Source: Corallococcus sicarius
GTDB taxonomy: Bacteria > Myxococcota > Myxococcia > Myxococcales > Myxococcaceae
Assembly (NCBI RefSeq): GCF_003611735.1
Contig: NZ_RAWG01000006.1
Coordinates: 1 to 64,000, forward strand
Length of the DNA stretch: 64,000 nucleotides
Direction of reading: 5' to 3'
This document shows, in pieces, positions 37,060 to 46,196 of this stretch; position 1 is the first letter of the stretch; each line of letters begins with the position of its first letter. The notes under the pieces were generated by a model, which was not told where the DNA came from, made no database searches, and worked only from the letters and a program-made list of their open reading frames with translations. The translations under genes were made by a program, and so were the position numbers.

Positions 37060-38019
37060 ATGACGCGACACGATTGGAAAACCCTGGGCGTGGTGACGTG
37101 TGTGCTGGGCGCGGGAGGGGGCCTGACGCCTGTCGCGGAGGCCTGCAGTGGTCCCGCCTGCTCCGACCGCGAGGTCCAGATTCCGATGACCGCGAACGCC
37201 GAGGTTCCCGCGAACGTGCCCGCCCTGGTCATCGTGCCCGCCATCTTCCGGAACATGGATGAAGGCAGCGTCCACCTGCGCACGGCGGAGGGCTTCGAGC
37301 TGGCGGCGGACATCACCCAGGGCGCCCACGGGAGCGCGGTCGTGGTGCCCGCCGCGCCGCTCGTCCCCGGCGCCGGCTACCGCCTGGAGGGAAGCAACCC
37401 CTGTCCGCTCGGCGAGGAGACCGTGGCGGCCACCTTCACCGCGAGCGAGCCCCTGCCCCTGCCCGCCACCCCGGGCGTGCTGGAGGCCGGCCCGGTCCAG
37501 CAGGGGAAGGTCACCGTCGTCGGAGGAGCATCGTGCTCGGTGGACACGCAGGGCAGCTCGTTGCGCCTGCGCTTCACACCGTCACCGGAGTTGGTGCCGT
37601 TCCTGCCGTGGGTGCACTGGACGGTGGAGGTGGATGGAGAGCCCTGGGCCACGGCACCGCACGGCGCGCTGGGGCCCACGGGCGAACTCATCCCTTCCAT
37701 CCGGCTGCAGTACACGCGGGACCTGCTGTGGCTCTACACGGTCTGCGAGGTGACACCCGGCACACAGCCGCCCATGAACATGGGACTCGCACCGGGACGG
37801 CATGTGGCCACGTTGCGTCCGGTGATTGAACACCTGGCGGTACCGCTGCCGCTGCTGGAGGTGCCCTTCGAACTGACGTGCCCGGAGAAGCCCGCCGACC
37901 CCATCCCCTCCCCTGACGGCGAGAGCTGCTCCCAGACAGGCGGCGGCCTCACGGCGCTCGGGCTCCTCGCCACGCTCCAGCTCTGGCGCAGGCGCTCCCG
38001 CGGAGTGCGTCCCACCTGA
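37060..38019 (+). CDS. Myxobacterial surface protein with MYXO-CTERM-like tail, copy 1
   Basis: A 319-residue exported protein. The start ATG 37060 is chosen over 37024 because the 36 bases before it are the non-coding block shared with the next gene. The mature part has many cysteines (ACSGPACSD, NPCPLG, ASCSV, VCEV) and ends in SCSQTGGGLTALGLLATLQL followed by WRRRSR: a Cys, a membrane helix and an Arg cluster, as in MYXO-CTERM sorting signals processed by myxosortase. It shares the block FTPSPELVPFLPWVHWTVEV exactly with copy 2. The function is unknown; it is probably anchored at the cell surface. Confidence 0.7.
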   Translation: MTRHDWKTLGVVTCVLGAGGGLTPVAEACSGPACSDREVQIPMTANAEVPANVPALVIVPAIFRNMDEGSVHLRTAEGFELAADITQGAHGSAVVVPAAPLVPGAGYRLEGSNPCPLGEETVAATFTASEPLPLPATPGVLEAGPVQQGKVTVVGGASCSVDTQGSSLRLRFTPSPELVPFLPWVHWTVEVDGEPWATAPHGALGPTGELIPSIRLQYTRDLLWLYTVCEVTPGTQPPMNMGLAPGRHVATLRPVIEHLAVPLPLLEVPFELTCPEKPADPIPSPDGESCSQTGGGLTALGLLATLQLWRRRSRGVRPT

Positions 38020-38022
38020 GCC

Positions 38023-38059
38023 GTGTCCCAACCCTCCGGCTTCGGGTGTCTGATGAGGC
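38023..38059 (+). repeat. Conserved upstream block, copy 2
   Basis: About 37 bases (TGTCCCAACCCTCCGG, then CGGGTGTCT) before the ATG at 38060, matching the block at 37024-37059. Confidence 0.6.
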
Positions 38060-39049
38060 ATGCACGGATACACCCGGAAGCTGGCCACCGTAGGGATGTT
38101 CCTCGTGGGGATGGGGGCACTCCTTCCTCCTTCAGCGCACGCGTGCGTCGCGCCCAACTGCTTGCGAGGAACCCGCTTCGCCCTCCCCGCTGACGGTGGA
38201 GCGGTCCCTGCGAACCTTCCCGGGCTGGTGACGGTGCCACCGCTTCTGGAGAGCGTGGATCCGACCACCGTCCGGCTGCTCTTGGACGATGGGACCCAGG
38301 TGCCCGCGAGCGTCACGACAGGCGCCCACCAGACCCAGGTCCTGGTCCCGGACGCGCCGCTCGTCACGGGCACCACGTACCGTCTGGAGGCGAAGGGCGT
38401 CTGCAACTTCGGTGGACCCCAGGAGACCCAGGCGACGACCTTCACCGCGGGCCCTGCCCTGCCGCTGCCCACGACGCTCGGGAGCCTCACGGCCGAGCCG
38501 CCTCAACGGAGGACCTTCAGCGTGTATGGGGATGCGAGCTGCGGGAACACGCAGGCGGAGGGCGACACCACCACCCTGCACTTCACGCCGTCACCGGAGC
38601 TGGTGCCGTTCCTGCCGTGGGTGCACTGGACGGTGGAGGTGGATGGAGAGGCGTGGTCCTACGCGAAACATGGCGGGCTGACGCCCACGGGTGAAAACCC
38701 AGACACCCATCTCTACGAATACAACCGGCGCCTGATGTTCCTCTACACCCTCTGCGGGGAGCCCAACCCCACCACGCCTCCGACCCGGGGCCTCGCGCCT
38801 GGACGCCACCAGGCCACGCTCAAGGGGACACTGGAGCACGCCCACCTCACGCTGCCGCCCGTGACCGTGGACTTCGAGCTGACGTGCGCCCAGGAGCCGC
38901 CCGAGGAGCCTGACGAAGAGCCCGGAGAGGAACCCGAAGGCACATCCAACAACAGCTGTTCGCAGGCCGGAGGAGGCCTGAGCGCCCTGGCCCTCCTGGC
39001 CACGCTCCGACCCTGGCGCCGCCGAATCACGCGCCGCGCGAGCCGCTGA
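38060..39049 (+). CDS. Myxobacterial surface protein with MYXO-CTERM-like tail, copy 2
   Basis: A 329-residue paralogue of the preceding gene. It has a signal peptide (VGMFLVGMGALLPPSAHA), the parallel cysteine pattern (ACVAPNCLRG, KGVCNFGG, ASCGN, LCGEPN), the identical block FTPSPELVPFLPWVHWTVEV, an acidic linker (EPPEEPDEEPGEEPEG) and the tail SCSQAGGGLSALALLATLRP with WRRR and more basic residues. The acidic linker is absent from copy 1, so copy 2 may reach further from the membrane. It ends 89 bases before the convergent Zorya operon; nothing was recognised in that gap. Confidence 0.7.
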   Translation: MHGYTRKLATVGMFLVGMGALLPPSAHACVAPNCLRGTRFALPADGGAVPANLPGLVTVPPLLESVDPTTVRLLLDDGTQVPASVTTGAHQTQVLVPDAPLVTGTTYRLEAKGVCNFGGPQETQATTFTAGPALPLPTTLGSLTAEPPQRRTFSVYGDASCGNTQAEGDTTTLHFTPSPELVPFLPWVHWTVEVDGEAWSYAKHGGLTPTGENPDTHLYEYNRRLMFLYTLCGEPNPTTPPTRGLAPGRHQATLKGTLEHAHLTLPPVTVDFELTCAQEPPEEPDEEPGEEPEGTSNNSCSQAGGGLSALALLATLRPWRRRITRRASR

Positions 39050-39138
39050 GCGGCCAGCGAGGCATCGTCCGCGTCAAGGGGGGCCGTCGTAGTGGCCTAC
39101 TTGTGATCACCTGGCAGTCACCCACTGTCCTCAGAAAC

Positions 39139-40548
39139 TCAGCGCCGCGTTCTCGGCCCAGAACTGTCTTTTTCAATGCCAAGCGCCAGAAGATCTTGCT
39201 CGAAACGGAGTTGCCATCCTACGGCGTGAGTCAGTCGGTCCACGAAGAAGCTGGCCGACTTGAGCTTGAGTTCTTCATGATGCCCAACAGCCTGTGACTG
39301 AAGCGCACTCTCCAGTCCTGGGCGCTGATAAATGAAACTGGCATTCCCTGTCTTTGAAAACTCCACCACTGCGTAGCGCTCAAACGACAAACAGAATGCG
39401 CTCACATCCCCGCTGCCGGAAAGTCGTTTCGCCCTTCGAAATGCAGCCTGCTGCTCTGCGGGCAGGTTCGCCAAATTTCTTCTCAAAGCGTCATAGGTTT
39501 CCGAGTCCAGCCAGCACGTCGTCTTCCTGATGGAACCGAGATATCGCAACCAGAACCGACGACGGTCCTGCTCGTGCATTGCCCGCTCGAAGAAGAACTC
39601 CAAGTCCTGCTGAATGAGCGCAGTCAGGAACTCACCGAAAGCAGCTTCAGCCTGGGCTCGGACCTGCGCCCACGCCTGCATCAAGTTCGTGAGCCTAGGA
39701 TCACCGAAGACGCTGTCCCTGGAGATAAGACGTTCCTCCAGACGGCCTCGGACACCCGCCTCGACCTGTCCGCGCGCCCAACATTCCAATGCAGCAGCAA
39801 CCACGGCCACTCGAGCTTCCAGGGGAGCCGAAGCAACGACGTCGTCCGTGTTGTTGTGCGGCATCCAGCCCCGCCCGATTGGGTCATCAACAAGGAACTT
39901 CAAGGCATCAGAGACGTCCTGCCGCGCCTGGAGTCTTCGACGGAGGTACTCCGCGACGACCTGCCCCGCGTAGCTGATGCTTGGCTTGATACCGGAGGCC
40001 CTAAGCATCTCGACCACATTGGGCAAGGGCCGATCAAGCCAATGCTTCGCCAGGATTCGAGGCCCTTCTCGGCCAAGCGCGCTTTCGATGGAGATGGGAA
40101 GCCCCCATCGCAACAAGCCTGCATCCACACTGCATTGACCAGCCAGCCTCGCCCATGATGCCTGTGCCGGTATTTCCTCGAACAAGCTCCAGTCACGGAT
40201 GCGCTGTCGCACCAAACGGGGCAGGTTCTCAGGACTCTTCACGAGGAACCAGGCCATGCGCTCTAAACCAACCTCGCGCCACAAACACGGCACGATGCGT
40301 CGCTCACGTCTGGAAAGACTTGAGAAGTCACGCGCATCCAACTTCTTGAGCACAGCCGGAACATCAAGAGTTTGCCGAGCACGGAGGAGCCGCCCTGGCT
40401 CGCGGTCGTCTGCCAATCGCTGGGCATCCTCCACGCGGGCAGAAAGCTGCCTCACTCCACTCTCGACCTGTTGCTGAAATGTGCCAAGCCCCGCCAGGAC
40501 TGCCTTCTGCCGTTCATTTACCTCATCGAGCCAGGAGTCCAACCCCAT
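39139..40548 (-). CDS. zorC: Zorya protein ZorC (EH-signature domain)
   Basis: A 469-residue soluble protein, last gene of the operon. The C-terminal region carries the EH-signature pattern: FWLRYLGS, then VVEFSKTGNASFIY (Glu396) and LTHAVGWQLRFEQDLLALGI (His441). The N-terminal 60 residues form a coiled coil (NERQKAVLAGLGTFQQQVES). In type I Zorya, ZorC is a DNA-binding component that acts with the ZorAB motor. It is somewhat shorter than the E. coli protein as I remember it. The ATG has GGAGG five to six bases upstream and lies eight bases after the zorB stop. Local GC is clearly lower than in the flanking genes. Confidence 0.82.
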   Translation of the reverse strand: MGLDSWLDEVNERQKAVLAGLGTFQQQVESGVRQLSARVEDAQRLADDREPGRLLRARQTLDVPAVLKKLDARDFSSLSRRERRIVPCLWREVGLERMAWFLVKSPENLPRLVRQRIRDWSLFEEIPAQASWARLAGQCSVDAGLLRWGLPISIESALGREGPRILAKHWLDRPLPNVVEMLRASGIKPSISYAGQVVAEYLRRRLQARQDVSDALKFLVDDPIGRGWMPHNNTDDVVASAPLEARVAVVAAALECWARGQVEAGVRGRLEERLISRDSVFGDPRLTNLMQAWAQVRAQAEAAFGEFLTALIQQDLEFFFERAMHEQDRRRFWLRYLGSIRKTTCWLDSETYDALRRNLANLPAEQQAAFRRAKRLSGSGDVSAFCLSFERYAVVEFSKTGNASFIYQRPGLESALQSQAVGHHEELKLKSASFFVDRLTHAVGWQLRFEQDLLALGIEKDSSGPRTRR

Positions 40549-40556
40549 GGTACCTC

Positions 40557-41291
40557 CTACAATCGTAGGTCGCCGCGGACGCGAATCACGAGCCGACGGT
40601 TGGATGGTTCATTCCCAGCTGTCCCTGGTCGTGGAGCCGTTTGCCCCCGTCCCGAAACGACAAAGTTCGCATCCAGGCAGTCCCGCTCATAGCCAGCATC
40701 TCTGAGCTGGCCTCGAACCGTGAAGAACACTTCCTGTGCGCGCGAGGCGCTCGCACGGACGTTGTTCTCGAAGCTGAACTGCGAGACACCATAACGGACC
40801 CCGCACTCGCCGCTCGTCCCGAGGAAGGGTCGGTCATCCGTGTGTCCTTCGAGGATGATGGACGGTTCCGCGCCCGCATCCCGCATGGCATCGACAGCTT
40901 CGCAAACACGGTGAATGAGGGGAACAGCCCCTCGCTCGAACTGCTCGACATATGCAGGGGGAGTCCGGCACTGCCCCAGGCCAAACTGGAGGTTCTTGAA
41001 TTCAATCTCCAGCGCGTTCACACCTCCGTCCAGTCCACTCAGCGCGATGAATCCGCCATCGAGTTCGGCATCCAGTGTCACCAGGTCCTCTCTCAGAGAG
41101 AAGAGCGAGGCCTGGACGCCATCTTTCTGAGAATCCACCTTCCCGATGGCCGCCTCCTTTTCCCGGATGGCCTCTTCCTTCTGCTTGCGTGCCTCTAGAA
41201 TGAAGATGACGGCCAGCAATAAGAATACGACCGCGACTCCGGCCATCAGGTCCGCGAGGGACCGGTCGCTGCTCTCTCCCGATGAACTCAC
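40557..41291 (-). CDS. zorB: Zorya protein ZorB (MotB/OmpA-like stator)
   Basis: A 244-residue inner-membrane protein. A short cytoplasmic N-terminus (1-12) is followed by one membrane helix (about 15-33, LMAGVAVVFLLLAVIFIL), immediately preceded by Asp14 in SLADLM, the position of the proton-carrying Asp of MotB. A coiled coil (34-75) and an OmpA-like peptidoglycan-binding domain (about 120-240; EGHTDDRP at 148-155, RASASRAQEVFF, NRRLVIRV) follow. Four cysteines (108, 130, 163, 205) could form periplasmic disulfides. The GTG start overlaps the zorA stop (GTGA), so A and B are made together, as for a stator complex of several ZorA and two ZorB. Confidence 0.9.
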   Translation of the reverse strand: MSSSGESSDRSLADLMAGVAVVFLLLAVIFILEARKQKEEAIREKEAAIGKVDSQKDGVQASLFSLREDLVTLDAELDGGFIALSGLDGGVNALEIEFKNLQFGLGQCRTPPAYVEQFERGAVPLIHRVCEAVDAMRDAGAEPSIILEGHTDDRPFLGTSGECGVRYGVSQFSFENNVRASASRAQEVFFTVRGQLRDAGYERDCLDANFVVSGRGQTAPRPGTAGNEPSNRRLVIRVRGDLRL

Positions 41292-43309
41292 GGCCGCCTC
41301 ACCTGCTGCCGCAAGGTCTCCTTGAGTTGCTGCACTGTCTCGGAGAGGTCGTCCACACCCTGGACGAGTTCTCCAGAAGTCCGGTCCACCACGGAGTCCA
41401 GCCGCCGCATGACTTCCGTCCACTGGCTGCTCAGGACCTGCGCCTGCCGACTGACAGATTCCTCATAGGTACGAGTCAATCCATTCAGCACCGGGACGAC
41501 TTGCTCAAGGGCCTGCCGTTGAGCGTTGAGAAGCGTCTCCTCCTGTTTGACCACGCCCGTCCGTTCCTGGGAGAGCTTCTGGAAGCTACTCGCCGTCTCA
41601 ATCAGACGCTGGGCGACCTCCTCCATCCTCGTGGAGACACCGCTTGCCTTGTTGTGGGTTTCGCCAGCGCCCCGCGTTGCCGACACCAACTTCTCCGCAG
41701 TTTCGCTCATCTGCTTCGTTAGAGTGCGCAGCCCCTCTTGCGTTTCGCCCATGACCTTGGCGAACTCCTTGGACTGGGTCTGGAAGCCGCTCATACCCAG
41801 TTCGGCCGTGTTGCGAAGGCCCTCCGCAATATGGTTCAGCGCTCCGGACTGCTGCACAGTGCCTTCCTGAATACCCTGAGTCACCTTGGCGGCAACCCGC
41901 ACCATTTGCTGAGAGCTTTCCTGCATTCCCGCGAGCACGTCCTTGAAACTGCCCACGATGCCGGAAACGCTGCCCTCCAGTTGACTGAGCACCTGCTGAT
42001 TTTTAATCCCGAGTTCATGCGAGGCGGTCGTCGCTCCGCGGAGCACTTGAGAGACGGCTCTTTCCATGTCATCCCGAACCCGATCAAAGCTCCCAACGAG
42101 TTCGGACACCTTCTCACCAAGGGCTTCGACGGCGCGCTGATTCTCGCTGCCCCACTGGCGTGCATTGTTCCCAAGGGCCTGGGTCATCACCTCAAACTGC
42201 TTTTCCAACCTTGGAAGAACATCCACGAGCCCTGCCATCTGGCGGGCCATGTCCTGTGACTGAGAATGGAACCCACCAGACACCGTGTCTCGAAGCTGTT
42301 CGAGAATACGGCCCAGATCGTGTTCCTGCTTTCCCGCGACTGATTTCTGGATGGCATCTAGGTACTGTCGGACCAAGGCCATCTCTTGCTGGAGCGCCGA
42401 GGTAAAGCCAGAAGCGATGGTTCTCTGCAGGTCTGCGGCGATGTCCCGAACGGCCTTCTCGACCGCGGTCAACTGCCGGGTAATAACATCGCCAACCTGC
42501 TCTTTCATCATCGTTCCGAAGTGGGTCCTAACCTCTACGCCAATATCCTGGATGGATACCTCCACGCTCTCCAGATGCTGGAGCTGGTCAGAGAGTTCCC
42601 GGCGGGTCTGTATAATTTCGCCCCTGAGTTCCCCCAAAGCATCCTTGCTGGCCGCAGCTAGTGAAATCTCATGCGCATCCAACGTCCGGGTGGTGCGCTC
42701 GAAGCTCGCACGCATTGCGTCCAGGCTGCTCAGCAGCTTCTTTTCTAGGGATGCGGCAACTGCCTGGAAGACGAATGACCCCAGGAGCCCTGTGGCAGAA
42801 ACAAAGAACTTCGCCCCCATCTTGCCAATAGCCTGGGAAAGCAAATCCGCCTGCGACGCTCCCCCTGCGAAAGTACTACTCAATGCCTCTTGAACCGGTC
42901 CCACCAATACAAGGCCCAGCAGCCCAAATGTCATAACCAGGGCGATGCCCGTCAGGTTCCCTCCAAGTCCATGCCCGAAGGAGTGACGGAACAGAGCTCG
43001 GGAGGTTTCGCGAAGCTCTCGCGAGGGAGATGACCTCATGAGGACGAGTCCCGGGACCTCCTGCTTCCCAGGAGGGAACACGAGCTGCTCACGAACAGCA
43101 CGCCACAGGGCGCGTCCCGCATCACTGGAATCAGGCTCCTGTCGCCGGCCGGCAAGCAAAGCCTCCAGGTTCGCCTCCACAACATGGATGGCTTGAGCAA
43201 GCCTGCGCCACCGCCATACGGCACCCCCTATCGATACAAGCACCAACGCCAAAACAAAAACAATTGGGATTACCAGCGACTCATCTTGTAATACAGAATT
43301 ATAATTCAT
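41288..43309 (-). CDS. zorA: Zorya protein ZorA (MotA/TolQ/ExbB-like motor with long tail)
   Basis: A 673-residue inner-membrane protein. Membrane helices lie at about 13-33, 118-137 and 167-187, with the ExbB/MotA-like pair GIALVMTFGLLGLVLVGP and FFVSATGLLGSFVFQAVAAS. Residues about 190-673 form a continuous, heptad-rich helical tail full of Gln, Glu, Ser and Val with no globular motif, matching the long cytoplasmic tail of ZorA, which is thought to transmit a phage-entry signal to the effectors. Its ATG overlaps the zorD stop (ATGA). Confidence 0.9.
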   Translation of the reverse strand: MNYNSVLQDESLVIPIVFVLALVLVSIGGAVWRWRRLAQAIHVVEANLEALLAGRRQEPDSSDAGRALWRAVREQLVFPPGKQEVPGLVLMRSSPSRELRETSRALFRHSFGHGLGGNLTGIALVMTFGLLGLVLVGPVQEALSSTFAGGASQADLLSQAIGKMGAKFFVSATGLLGSFVFQAVAASLEKKLLSSLDAMRASFERTTRTLDAHEISLAAASKDALGELRGEIIQTRRELSDQLQHLESVEVSIQDIGVEVRTHFGTMMKEQVGDVITRQLTAVEKAVRDIAADLQRTIASGFTSALQQEMALVRQYLDAIQKSVAGKQEHDLGRILEQLRDTVSGGFHSQSQDMARQMAGLVDVLPRLEKQFEVMTQALGNNARQWGSENQRAVEALGEKVSELVGSFDRVRDDMERAVSQVLRGATTASHELGIKNQQVLSQLEGSVSGIVGSFKDVLAGMQESSQQMVRVAAKVTQGIQEGTVQQSGALNHIAEGLRNTAELGMSGFQTQSKEFAKVMGETQEGLRTLTKQMSETAEKLVSATRGAGETHNKASGVSTRMEEVAQRLIETASSFQKLSQERTGVVKQEETLLNAQRQALEQVVPVLNGLTRTYEESVSRQAQVLSSQWTEVMRRLDSVVDRTSGELVQGVDDLSETVQQLKETLRQQVRRP

Positions 43310-46164
43310 AGCCCAACCCCCTCTTGAAAAACGCCTGCGTACTGCTGTGCATCATCAGGATTGGGTGACAGGAAGTCGTGAGCCAGCCCGCGCTTGCGCT
43401 CGACGAGTTCGTGAAGCCGCAGGTCGAAACCCGCGTCTACCCGCCCCTGGCGGTGGAGCAATGGATAGTACACATGGACAGGCCGGACCTGACCGATGCG
43501 GTGAGCACGGTCCGTGGCTTGGTCCTCCTTCGCGGGATTCCACCAGCGTCCATAGTGGATGACGTGATTCGCGGCGACGATGTTCAGCCCGGCTCCCGCA
43601 GCCAGGGGGCTCAAGAGAAGGACCTGGAACCCCTTCGCGCGCGAGAACTCGTCGATGGACTGCAGCGCCACACGGCGGTTCTCTGGCTCCCCATTAATGA
43701 TGGGGACGTGGCCCAACCGGAACTTCTCTTTGATGAGCCGGGCCATCAGTTCCTGCATGGCACGGGAGAGGACGAAGACCAGGGCCTTCTCCGGAACACC
43801 ACTGCCCTGGCTCTCCACGCGCTCCAACAGTTCAAGGCAGAGCCGTGTCTTCGGGCTCTCGCGAAGAGCAGTCTGCACTGACATTCCCCGTGCATCCGAA
43901 AGCAATGCTGGGTGTTGGTAGAGCTTTTGCAAAGCCGCCAAAGCCCAGAATGCCCCACGCTTCGGCGCCTGCTGGGCGATGAGCCGCTCCTGCTCCTCCT
44001 GGAGCGCCGTCATCTCTACGGAGTTGCGCTGGTAGAGTTTCGGGGGAAGATCCTTGAGGGCCTGTGCCTTCTCACGCCGCAGGAGCGTGCTCTGAGCGGA
44101 GGGATACCTCAACCGGAGCCGAAGGCTCGCCGCGCCGTGCTCGCCACCATGTTGCTCGCGGAATGAGGCGCGCACACCAAAGACGCGTGGTTCCCGGCTC
44201 TGGATCGCGTCGTAGAGGGCCCAGACATCGAACAATTCATTCTCGACTGGGGTACCTGTCAGGGCAATTGCGAAGGACCGCTTGAGCGCACGGGCTGCGC
44301 GAGAGCGCAACGTGTCTGGATTCTTGAGATTGTGTGCCTCATCGAAGACGACGACATCGAAGTCTACCTTCAGCAAGGAGCGCTGGTATGCGCCGAGCGT
44401 CTCATAGTTGGTGAGAATCATCCGCTGACGCGCAAGAAAATCGGTGTTGAGCCCTTCTCCGCGTTTGACCGCCCGAAGTTCCGGTCCGTGCAAAATGAAA
44501 GGCTCCGGCCAGAGGTCCTCCTGGAAGAAGCGGGCGAGTTCCTGCCTCCAATTGTCGAGCAGGATCGTGGGACAGACCACGAGTTGTGGGCGTTTCCCTC
44601 CACCGTCAGCGAGCAATCGTAGCGTCAGGAGACAAGCGACCTGCAGGGTCTTTCCGAGTCCCATGTCATCGGCGAGCAGGACCCCGGAGGCATTGGACTG
44701 AGCATGGCGCCACAACCATGCGAGCCCCTCGTTCTGGTGCGGTTTGAGCGTGACGCCGGGGCGCAGCGCGGTGCGAAGGAGGTCCCAGGGAACTGAATTC
44801 GACTCTTCCAAAGCCACATCAGTATCCGCTGGCGTGGCGTTCAACTCACGAACGATTGCGCCTACCTTCCCGCTGGAATGCCGACTTCCATCCGGGTCCA
44901 TACGGAGTTCACCCTCCTCTGGCGGCTGTTCCGACAGCTTGAGTGCCGTGCGCAATTGGCGGCCCAGAGCCTCGCTTGGAAAGAGCTGCTGCCCTCCGAT
45001 GGTCATGGCCGTGGTGGGTGCATGCTTCAGCGCCGCATCGTTCCGCGCAAGGACGTCCAGTGCGTCCTCTCGCGAGTGCAGTCTAAATTTCAGGAGCTCC
45101 AGCGTGCTCCCTTGCTCGACGTGGATCGTCAGAGCAAAAGCCTCGGAATCCGCGGGCGGATCGATCCATACAAGTCCGCTCCCTTCCCTTCCTTCTCCTG
45201 GCTGCTTTCCCCGAAGGACTTCAAATCCCGCGACTCGCTGCGAGTACAGAGAGAGATCCAAGATGGAGTCAACGTCCCGTCCCTCGGGAACGAGGAGTGT
45301 GGGGTCCTCCATCTCTCTCGTTACGTCGCCGACAAGACGACGCTGTAGTGGACGAACTTTCTCAAGTACCTCATCGGCGCCTTCAGGAAGCAACAGCGGT
45401 CGGCGGCTGTCACTGCCAGCAATCCCCCCTGGCCGCAGGGAGGACAGAGGCAGGGGAGCCTGTGATCCATCCGCGAGAACTGCATAGGACCGCAAGGAGA
45501 CAACATCGGAGGTGTCAGGCTCCGGCTCCCAATGCAGACCCACCCGAGTCACCACCTGAGGCTCGAACGTCTTGAGGAAGCCAGCTGCAGTGAACTGGAC
45601 GCGCCCTCCCAACAACTGGGACGCGTCATCCAACATGCCGCGAAGTCGCGCGACCACCGCTAGCTGCTGCTGTGGCGAAGCATGGGTCGCGAGGCGCGCC
45701 TCAGAACTGGCCCAGGCGGCGGTTGGCGTCAGGGGGAACGTCTTGCCGTCCACGGGGGTCACCACCCACGGGATGGCCTCCGATGCCGTCGAGAGCGGCT
45801 CGCCTTCAATCCGGATCTTGTATTGGGCCCTGGTGCCACCGGGAATGCCCACGACGTCACAGCGGATGGACTGCCGTTCAAGCCCGAGCAGGTCCAAGAG
45901 CAGGTGCTGCAGCGAGACCCATTCCTCTCGGAGGCAGTCGCGCTCTTCCGAGTCCCCACCAATATTGGTAGGGCGACCGAGTGCGATCCACTGGTCGCGG
46001 GAGAAGAGAACCCGTTGGCTGTCACACCAGCCCTTCGCCTTCCAATCCTCTAATCTGAGGTGGACGCGGAAGGCGAGTTCCGGAGGGAGGTCGATTAAAG
46101 AAATGCACAACTGGTCCAACTCAATGGACCAGCGCGAAGACGGGGCGCGAGAGCTTGAATTCAC
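43306..46164 (-). CDS. zorD: Zorya protein ZorD (SNF2-type helicase)
   Basis: A 952-residue SWI2/SNF2 ATPase. The N-terminal 450 residues are a Zorya-type extension without known fold. The motor follows: Q-like region LKPHQNEGLAWLW (about 473-485), Walker A DDMGLGKT (499-506), DEAH (608-611), LTGTPVEN (635-642), and in the second lobe LLSPLAAGAGLNIVAANHVI and QATDRAHRIGQ (882-892) with the arginine finger. All helicase motifs look intact. In Zorya, ZorD is an effector that acts on invading DNA. The start is uncertain: GTG 46164 lacks a ribosome-binding site, and the next candidates lie well inside. It is the first gene of the operon here, upstream of zorA, not last. Confidence 0.88.
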   Translation of the reverse strand: MNSSSRAPSSRWSIELDQLCISLIDLPPELAFRVHLRLEDWKAKGWCDSQRVLFSRDQWIALGRPTNIGGDSEERDCLREEWVSLQHLLLDLLGLERQSIRCDVVGIPGGTRAQYKIRIEGEPLSTASEAIPWVVTPVDGKTFPLTPTAAWASSEARLATHASPQQQLAVVARLRGMLDDASQLLGGRVQFTAAGFLKTFEPQVVTRVGLHWEPEPDTSDVVSLRSYAVLADGSQAPLPLSSLRPGGIAGSDSRRPLLLPEGADEVLEKVRPLQRRLVGDVTREMEDPTLLVPEGRDVDSILDLSLYSQRVAGFEVLRGKQPGEGREGSGLVWIDPPADSEAFALTIHVEQGSTLELLKFRLHSREDALDVLARNDAALKHAPTTAMTIGGQQLFPSEALGRQLRTALKLSEQPPEEGELRMDPDGSRHSSGKVGAIVRELNATPADTDVALEESNSVPWDLLRTALRPGVTLKPHQNEGLAWLWRHAQSNASGVLLADDMGLGKTLQVACLLTLRLLADGGGKRPQLVVCPTILLDNWRQELARFFQEDLWPEPFILHGPELRAVKRGEGLNTDFLARQRMILTNYETLGAYQRSLLKVDFDVVVFDEAHNLKNPDTLRSRAARALKRSFAIALTGTPVENELFDVWALYDAIQSREPRVFGVRASFREQHGGEHGAASLRLRLRYPSAQSTLLRREKAQALKDLPPKLYQRNSVEMTALQEEQERLIAQQAPKRGAFWALAALQKLYQHPALLSDARGMSVQTALRESPKTRLCLELLERVESQGSGVPEKALVFVLSRAMQELMARLIKEKFRLGHVPIINGEPENRRVALQSIDEFSRAKGFQVLLLSPLAAGAGLNIVAANHVIHYGRWWNPAKEDQATDRAHRIGQVRPVHVYYPLLHRQGRVDAGFDLRLHELVERKRGLAHDFLSPNPDDAQQYAGVFQEGVGL

Positions 46165-46182
46165 GAACTTGGCAGGGAGTCC

Positions 46183-46196
46183 TCAGTCGAGACTGA
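46183..46196. promoter_or_regulatory. Palindrome TCAGTC-GA-GACTGA before zorD
   Basis: A perfect 6-base inverted repeat with a 2-base centre, 19-32 bases upstream of the zorD start. Its place is right for an operator controlling the whole Zorya operon. No regulator gene is encoded in the island, so any binding protein would come from elsewhere. Confidence 0.4.
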
